Position numbers and translations under genes: made by a program
The notes under the pieces: generated by a model
Databases searched by the model: none
Seen by the model: only the letters and a program-made list of their open reading frames with translations
What the model was told of the DNA's origin: nothing
Origin: Lepeophtheirus salmonis
Lineage: Eukaryota; Arthropoda; Copepoda; Siphonostomatoida; Caligidae
Length of the DNA: 64,000 nucleotides
Reading direction: 5' to 3'
Assembly: GCF_016086655.4 (NCBI RefSeq)
Contig: NC_052137.2
Coordinates: 16,965,041-17,029,040 of the forward strand
Shown here: positions 58,064-64,000 of the stretch, piece by piece
Layout of the letters: each line of letters starts with the position of its first letter
Numbering within the stretch: the first letter of the stretch is position 1

Positions 58064-59351
58064 TATAATTAAAGCAAAGTTTGTCTGTTGGTCGACTCCT
58101 AATAACTTTGAGCAATGCAGGTTAATGCTGTTAGTTTAAACATAAAATAAACTTTATTAGTATTTAAAAATGTACATACTCTATTTTAAATTACTTAATA
58201 CTTAAGTATTCGATTTTTTACTAAGTACAAGTAAAAAAATGTTAATTATTCAATCATTTCTTTCTTTTTACTCAACAATGTTTATATTGTATCATTAAAA
58301 ATGCGGTTCATTCATAATGTAATTGTAATAGTGGATGATCTAATTACTTAGCGTTCATGAAGTCTCCAGACTACAAATTGTACTTTTGATACTTTTCGAA
58401 TGAATGTATCCATATTAATTTTCGATATTTAATAATTTTATTTTAAAGGGCATTTTGTTTTGTGTTATTGTATGTAAACAAATTAATATTAATTTTACAA
58501 TTAATTATGATTTAATATACTTCTCATCTTTAGTTAGTACTTTCATTTGTAAATTAAGAAATAATACATTTTCCCTTAACTTATAGTACGTTTTGAGAAG
58601 TTGGGGAAAATCATTTTTTAAGTGAGGAATAATAAATTTGTATTCAAATTGATTTATGATAATTACTGCGGCAACATAATTAATAAAAATTTTCCACAAA
58701 AAACTTATGGGAAATAGAAAAATTTATTTACCTTGTAAAAACATCAACTGGATCACGGTTTAAGAGTGACGAAATGAAGATATTTCCAGCTGTAAGTTAA
58801 TTTGTTGAGCATCTCTATCCTTCAAATCCCCAATTTCCAAAGTATTGGAAGCAAACTCTCAGCTGAGATTCCTCACTGATGGTCATTTGATTTCTTTAAT
58901 CTTGATGAGCATACACAGACTCAATAATAATAATAAAAAAAAGCTGTGAAAATATAATATTTTTTTGAAAGGTTTTTCTCCATTTTCAAGAAACACACAC
59001 ACATCCTTTGCTAGCAAGCTCAACAAATTTGTTTCGCAACATTAGAAGATGGGTTCAAAAAAATAATCTATAATGTCCAATTTTATATTTAGAGTAATGC
59101 TGAGTAGAGCTGTATAAAATATGAACTAAACGCGTGCGAAATTTTTTCTGGTTCATAGCAAGGTTAATATAAATACAAGGTTCTACCGTAATATGTGTAC
59201 GACTGACGTCTGACTTCCACCACACTTTTTAATATTGACGTCATAGTGTATGAGTGGTTCCATATTTTTCAAAATCTGTCTTTCTTGCCCAGCAGTCGGT
59301 ATAAATACGATACAACAAATTGAAAATTCTAGGAATAGTGACGTCATAGAG
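58064..59351. other. AT-rich stretch without recognisable gene
   Basis: A minus-strand frame at 58505-58699 is AT-driven and unrecognised. Two TGACGTCA octamers (59236 and 59339) lie near the putative hAT end at 59352. Nothing else is seen. Confidence 0.4.
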
Positions 59352-59400
59352 CAGGGGGCATTAAACTTTTTTTACTGTGGGCCTGATAACTGAAAGAATG
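59352..59400. repeat. Putative hAT terminal sequence
   Basis: CAGGGGGCATTAAACTTTTT followed by TTACTGTGGGCC has the form of a hAT end (CAGGGG...AAACTTT...GGGCC). It would be the 3' end of the element whose decayed gene lies at 60489-61590 on the minus strand. The other end was not found. Confidence 0.4.
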
Positions 59401-59800
59401 TTTAGTTCGGACCACTTTATTATTCTGTTCAATATATACAAGCCAGAATGAAAGCTCTGTGAAAAAAGACAGAAAATAAGTTTAGCATTTCAAGTTAATA
59501 ACTAAGGTAAACGTAGGTGAGTGGTGTGCAATGAACAAAAAACAAAAGCAACTAACATGTTAATTTACTAACAAGTTAGAAAAAATATAGTCTTTCAAAG
59601 GCATCTATGATGGGTGGAAGTTCATCTCCCAATTTCAGATATCTACTAGTTTGAATAGTTTTTTACTATACCTATTATAAAGAGTGTTGACAAGTATATA
59701 TATCGATATCAAACACGCTTTTGTTTGCTGTACAGTTCTGAAATTTATAAGAGATTATATATAACTTAATTCCATGTACATATATATATTTTGAGACAGG

Positions 59801-60488
59801 ATATTAGGGAGCATTTGTGCTATTTGGTATTCCGTGTAACATGAAGCGGAGTTCAGATAAGAAAAAACCAATTGGTGCGACTATCAGTAACTGTAAAGTG
59901 TTTATTGCTCAACAGCTGACAGAAGATAGGATGATTGCCAAAATAAGTCTAAAGACTATCTTAATATCGGCTATATATAGATGCACCTCTTTAATTCTAA
60001 GGATTCTCCAACTGCAAGATCTATCGTGGAATTATGCTGCCGAATTAATTATATATTTTCCATCGATATCACTTCGCTTTAAATGTAATCTTAGGCTGAT
60101 GAAACGGCTATATTAGAAGTATAAGAAAGAAAATACAGATTGAGTTGTCTTTTTCTTTTCTATTTCTATTTATTTTAGTTGTTTTGCTGTTTTTTTTTGT
60201 TAAGTATATTAAGTTTTCAAAATATTTATTATGTATGTGTGAATATGTACGCGAAGCTTCGTATTTTTTAGGTTGTAATAGCTTGATTGATTTTGGTGAT
60301 TAGGTCTTTAGAAGGATATTAATTTTTATTTATAATATTAAATGAAGTTTTTCTACAAATACTATTTTCCTTTTATGTGTTTATTTTTATACATATAACA
60401 TTTATAAATGTTAAGAAAAAATAAATATAGTTACATCAGATATAGTGTGCACAGATCCGAATCTTAAAAACTAAGCAACAAAAAAAGG
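59801..60488. other. AT-rich spacer inside the putative hAT element
   Basis: The plus-strand frame at 59817-60116 has no family resemblance. ACGCGAAGCTTCGTATTTTT near 60249 is a short palindromic segment. No gene is supported. Confidence 0.35.
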
Positions 60489-61590
60489 TTAGTAAGATTT
60501 GATATCATTGATATCATACATATTTGGTTTGGAATTGCTGCATCCAATCAAGAGAATGGCTTTCAAATGTTCATCTGTCAATCGTGTTCGATGTGCTGAC
60601 TTCACATAATTCATTTTTGAAAATGTTTCCTCACAGACATAAGTTGTTCCAAAGATTGATGGAATACTAGCGGAAAAGTTCTTCAGTTTCAAAAAGTCAT
60701 CATTAGGTAAGCAGCTGTAAAATGCAACGAGTTTCCCTTCTCCATGCTTCTCTTTCAAAAATTCATTTGCTTGTAAATCAATGAGCTCCAACTGTAGTTC
60801 TACTGGCACATCATTAAGGATACATTCAAAAGGATTCTGGAAGAGAAGAATGTCACTCTCAATTTTGTCAAAATCTGAAAATATCTTCAAAAATATTCCT
60901 TCAAGTCACGATAATCTTTTTCGGAAAATTGACGTTGACATTTTCGGGGATTGTAGCGCAAAACTCTTTGAAACAGTGAAAATAAGAAAAGTTTTTTCTT
61001 TCCAGTTGTGCTTCAAACAATAACAGCTTTCTCCAAAGTCCCCTGATGATTCTATTAAAATCATAAAAGAGGTAATCCTTTCCCTGAAGTTTCAAGATCA
61101 ATTCATTCATCTGGGAAGTATTGTCGACCAAAAATTACACCTTTGACAGCAAGGTAGGATCTGACAGTAGTGGATCAGCTTTTTCTTTTTTATTGAGAAA
61201 AGAATCTATTACGTTTCGTAGGTTTTAATAACGAAATAGGAGTTTACTACAGCTGTGCCACCTCACTGTTGTGTGATAAATCAAAATCAATTTCTTTAAG
61301 AAAAGCTTAGAACTAATGATGATTGAGTGCATGTCCCCGAATGAAGTTCACAGCAGAAACGACTAGTTTTAGTACACAATATATATTTATGTGTTTCCCA
61401 CAGAGTGGTTGCTGATGTATGGTGCAGTGTATGAATAGAGCGCTCGGAATTTGCAAATCTTTCAACTGAGCCCTGATATGCCCCACAAGACCCTTCGTTA
61501 CTCCAGCCATATTTTTTAGTCCATCCTCTGTAACACAACAGTAATTGCAATTTGAATACAGGTAAAAGTCAGCGGTGCTTGAATGCATTA
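60489..61590 (-). pseudogene. hAT transposase relic of GTF2IRD2/ZBED type
   Basis: Minus-strand pieces in order: GLKNMAGVTKGLVGHIRAQL and LKDLQIPSALFIHCTIHQQP near 61510-61420 (the CxIHQQALC block); VVSAVNFIRGHALNHH near 61360; MNELILKLQGKDYLFYDFNR near 61108; then an open 133-codon frame (60890-60489) with FLKLKNFSASIPSIFGTTYV, CEETFSKMNYVKSAHRTRLT and DEHLKAILLIG, the hAT C-terminal dimerisation region. Frameshifts and stops between the pieces make it inactive. The order and motifs match the GTF2IRD2-like hAT proteins widespread in animals. Confidence 0.78.
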
Positions 61591-61832
61591 GGAAGTTGGA
61601 GAGGGGAGAATTAAATATTACACTTTGTCACTTTTTAGGAAGTAGGTAAATACCTGGAAGTTTGATGTGGAATTCCTTGCAAATGGACTGAAGTGGCTGT
61701 ATCCTCTCCCAAATTAAGATATTTTAGGAATTTCCTACAATTTTTTTTCGTAATTCGGCCCAATTATGCACAAAATTAATATTTGAAATTGAATTTTTAA
61801 AATTTCTTTCCAAATTTTTAGATTTCACCCCC

Positions 61833-61863
<31 letters not shown>

Positions 61864-62189
61864 ATATATATATATATAATCCTTCCGACACCATTGAATC
61901 TAATAATTTTAAGCAGATAATTCTTGTTATATTGTCAGATTCAAGTTGCTTTTCATTTTTCAATAAACCAGTAACATTTGTGGATATCCTAACCAACACA
62001 ACTCGATAATAAGTTTGACTCCTTATATCAACGTTTATTATTTGCATGTACATACTATTACCATTGATAAAAATATTTATTTTTTATAAAACATTTTTAA
62101 ATGGAACCTTTTTCGTAAATTTAAGTGTGTTTAATTTTTTCGTAAATGCTACTTTTGTCCAACCTCTAGTGTAATCGCAGGTACTTTGG
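61591..62189. other. AT-rich stretch with A-run and TA microsatellite
   Basis: A homopurine A-run joined to (TA)n lies at about 61831-61880. The minus-strand frame here (61724-62053) is composed of low-complexity residues and is not supported as a gene. Confidence 0.45.
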
Positions 62190-62730
62190 CAACCAATTTT
62201 TATTTTTAGATAGCTTGTTCAAACTTGCACCAGTTAGAAAAAAAATTGACGAATTCGTTGCTCCTAATATTTGGAAAAATCACGGAGCCCTCCATAGATT
62301 CTGTGCCGGGATCGACGACGTAACAATTGCTCGAAATCTGGGACTAAGTGAAACGTTTGTTCACAAGGTTAGGAGGGAATTTGAGGCCTCTAAAGGGGAT
62401 TTTGAGGCAACATTAATGTTAGCTGAGGTCGAAGTGACGGTGTCCGGAGGCCAGATACCAAAACCTTCACATTGTCAATCAGAAACCCAAAAAAGTCCAT
62501 CAGTGAAATTGCTCGAGAAATTGGCCGGTCAGTGTCGCTGATCCTGTTCTGCATTCACGAAAACCTTTGTTACTACTCATAAAAGATGAGAGAGGGGCAG
62601 AGATCTTGGCAAAAAAGGCAGAGGAAAAGCGCTTAAGGGACATTCCATGTGAAGTGTACACACCTTTTTGCCATCAAAGAAACAACATGTGTAAAATTTT
62701 AGACTTGTGGAGATGCAAGACCCATTTGGA
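62190..62730 (+). pseudogene. Tc1/mariner-type transposase N-terminal relic
   Basis: The plus strand reads GIDDVTIARNLGLSETFVHK and VRREFEASKGDFEATL (62300-62410), a transposase helix-turn-helix. After a frame shift it reads TKTFTLSIRNPKKSISEIAR and EIGRSVSL (about 62458-62540), the second HTH. A further shifted tail continues to about 62700. No catalytic blocks remain. Confidence 0.6.
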
Positions 62731-64000
62731 AGTCTCCCAAATTTCGAGCCCCTTCGAAAGACCTTTGAGCTTGAGTTAGCCGTAATACAACGATTTTTTT
62801 AATTACACATAAAATTCTTTTATGTGTACGAGCTCTTATAGTTAAAAAAAGTGACAAATTTCCAAAAAATACCTTGAAAACATTATTGCAAAGAAAATAT
62901 ATATATATATAAATAGAATGGAGCCACAGCGAAGCTTCAAAATCGATTTCCCAATTTTTTGTAAGAACTTTAACCTACTTATATTCTATATGTGTGCAAA
63001 AAATTAGTTTAGATTCTCAATAGGATCACCTTCATGTATGCTTATAACTGGAAAAGGTCATAATCGCCATAATAGTTAATTTCAGTCTTTTTATTAAAAA
63101 AAATATGTAATTCTTTGTTATATTTCGAGTTGCTTTTTGCAAGGACTTGCGCCCCATTAGCAGTGTCAGTTTCTACCGCAAGGGTAAACTTGAAAATGAT
63201 ACATTGGCATTGTCTCTTCAATCTCAATCATTGAAAGAGTCGAAATTTTTGTAATGAAAAAAAGAACACGAGGAGAAGGCGGGAGCCTGATATATGGTGC
63301 TACTGAATTAAAACCCTTGTTAATATCAGCTGCCTGTAACATGATTTTGGAGGGAGAAAATGAATTATTGTTATCAAGCGGAGAAGCTTCCACATTTAAA
63401 ATATGATTAGTGCAGGGAAAATAGTATAATTATATTTAAATGTATATATGTTTATTTTATGATGCATTTTTAAAGCCATTTATACAAAAGATAGGTAATA
63501 ATACTTACTTCAGAAGGAGCAGTGAGTACAAGAACCACCTACTAAATAATGAACAAAACAGGAGAAAGAGCACATGCCTTAACCGTTTTTCCTTTTCTAA
63601 TTTATGAACTCATTTTTTTCCTTATAAAAAATAATGTAAACATTGATTGATTGATCGATCCCATCCTTCTCTTCTTTAATTTTTTTTTCTATTTCTAATT
63701 TATTTATTGAGGGGGTGTTATGATTTTTATAACTACGGTTCCAATAACGGCTCAAACTAACTATTCAAGCTTCCTTATAGTGATATGGATCTATGATTAA
63801 TTAATCAACAGATAATTGTTGCAATTTGTTGCAAATAGTTAGGCATTTTATCTTTTAAAATTGGAGTCACATGAGTGAGAGTCATCATTACATAGTGTCG
63901 CAGCATGAATACCGAGTGGTTCATTAAATTATGAACACTTTGAATTTTAAACTTCAGCAAGAAATAATTAATTTATTAATTAATAATAGAATTTCAAAAA
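62731..64000. other. AT-rich stretch without recognisable gene
   Basis: A minus-strand frame at 63166-63393 overlaps a diverged repeat shared with 49690-49800 (GGTGCTACTGAATTAAAACC). Otherwise nothing is seen. Confidence 0.4.

Overview
The window is nuclear DNA of an animal. It is AT-rich, its genes are interrupted by many short GT-AG introns (about 50-90 bp, a few longer), and most of the remainder is decayed DNA transposons and MITE-like repeats. Intron sizes, protein sequences and a transposon load dominated by mariner/Tc1 and hAT relics suggest an arthropod, most likely a copepod crustacean such as a caligid sea louse. The taxon is inference; nothing here proves the species. Exon borders were set by eye from splice consensus, reading phase and family knowledge, without alignment or transcript data.

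The genes lie in one island, about 21.7-37.1 kb. In order they are: l(3)mbt (+; FCS-like finger, three MBT repeats, C2HC finger, SAM); NMD3 (+; 60S ribosome export adaptor); a complete Rab32-type GTPase (-) nested inside the last NMD3 intron; an MCFD2-like EF-hand secretory protein (-); and d4/DPF (-; Requiem_N, C2H2, double PHD; BAF chromatin-remodelling family). After these comes a chimeric gene (+) in which a transposase helix-turn-helix domain is fused in frame to a second copy of the d4 double PHD finger, with the d4 intron retained. The chimera is the most notable object in the window. Two of the genes are chromatin readers, NMD3 acts in ribosome export, and Rab32 and MCFD2 act in membrane traffic. 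No operon-like logic is evident, but several genes are tightly packed, with convergent or antisense 3' ends.

The left flank (1-21.6 kb) and right flank (37.1-64 kb) hold no intact gene I can support. They contain transposase relics of mariner/Tc1 type (2.8-3.7, 5.0-5.5, 7.4-7.8, 14.5-14.7, 46.5-47.4, 56.5-57.1, 57.4-58.1 and 62.2-62.7 kb), a THAP/P-element type relic (43.7-45.0 kb), a GTF2IRD2-like hAT relic (60.5-61.6 kb), a possible DDE_Tnp_4 relic (55.0-55.8 kb), a LINE fragment (56.2-56.5 kb) and a TIR-flanked element of unknown class (38.85-40.2 kb). They also hold several non-autonomous families. One of these (R1) is present in at least nine places and is itself hit by hAT-type insertions with recognisable 8-bp target duplications, in one place three levels deep. 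I saw no rRNA, tRNA or CRISPR array.
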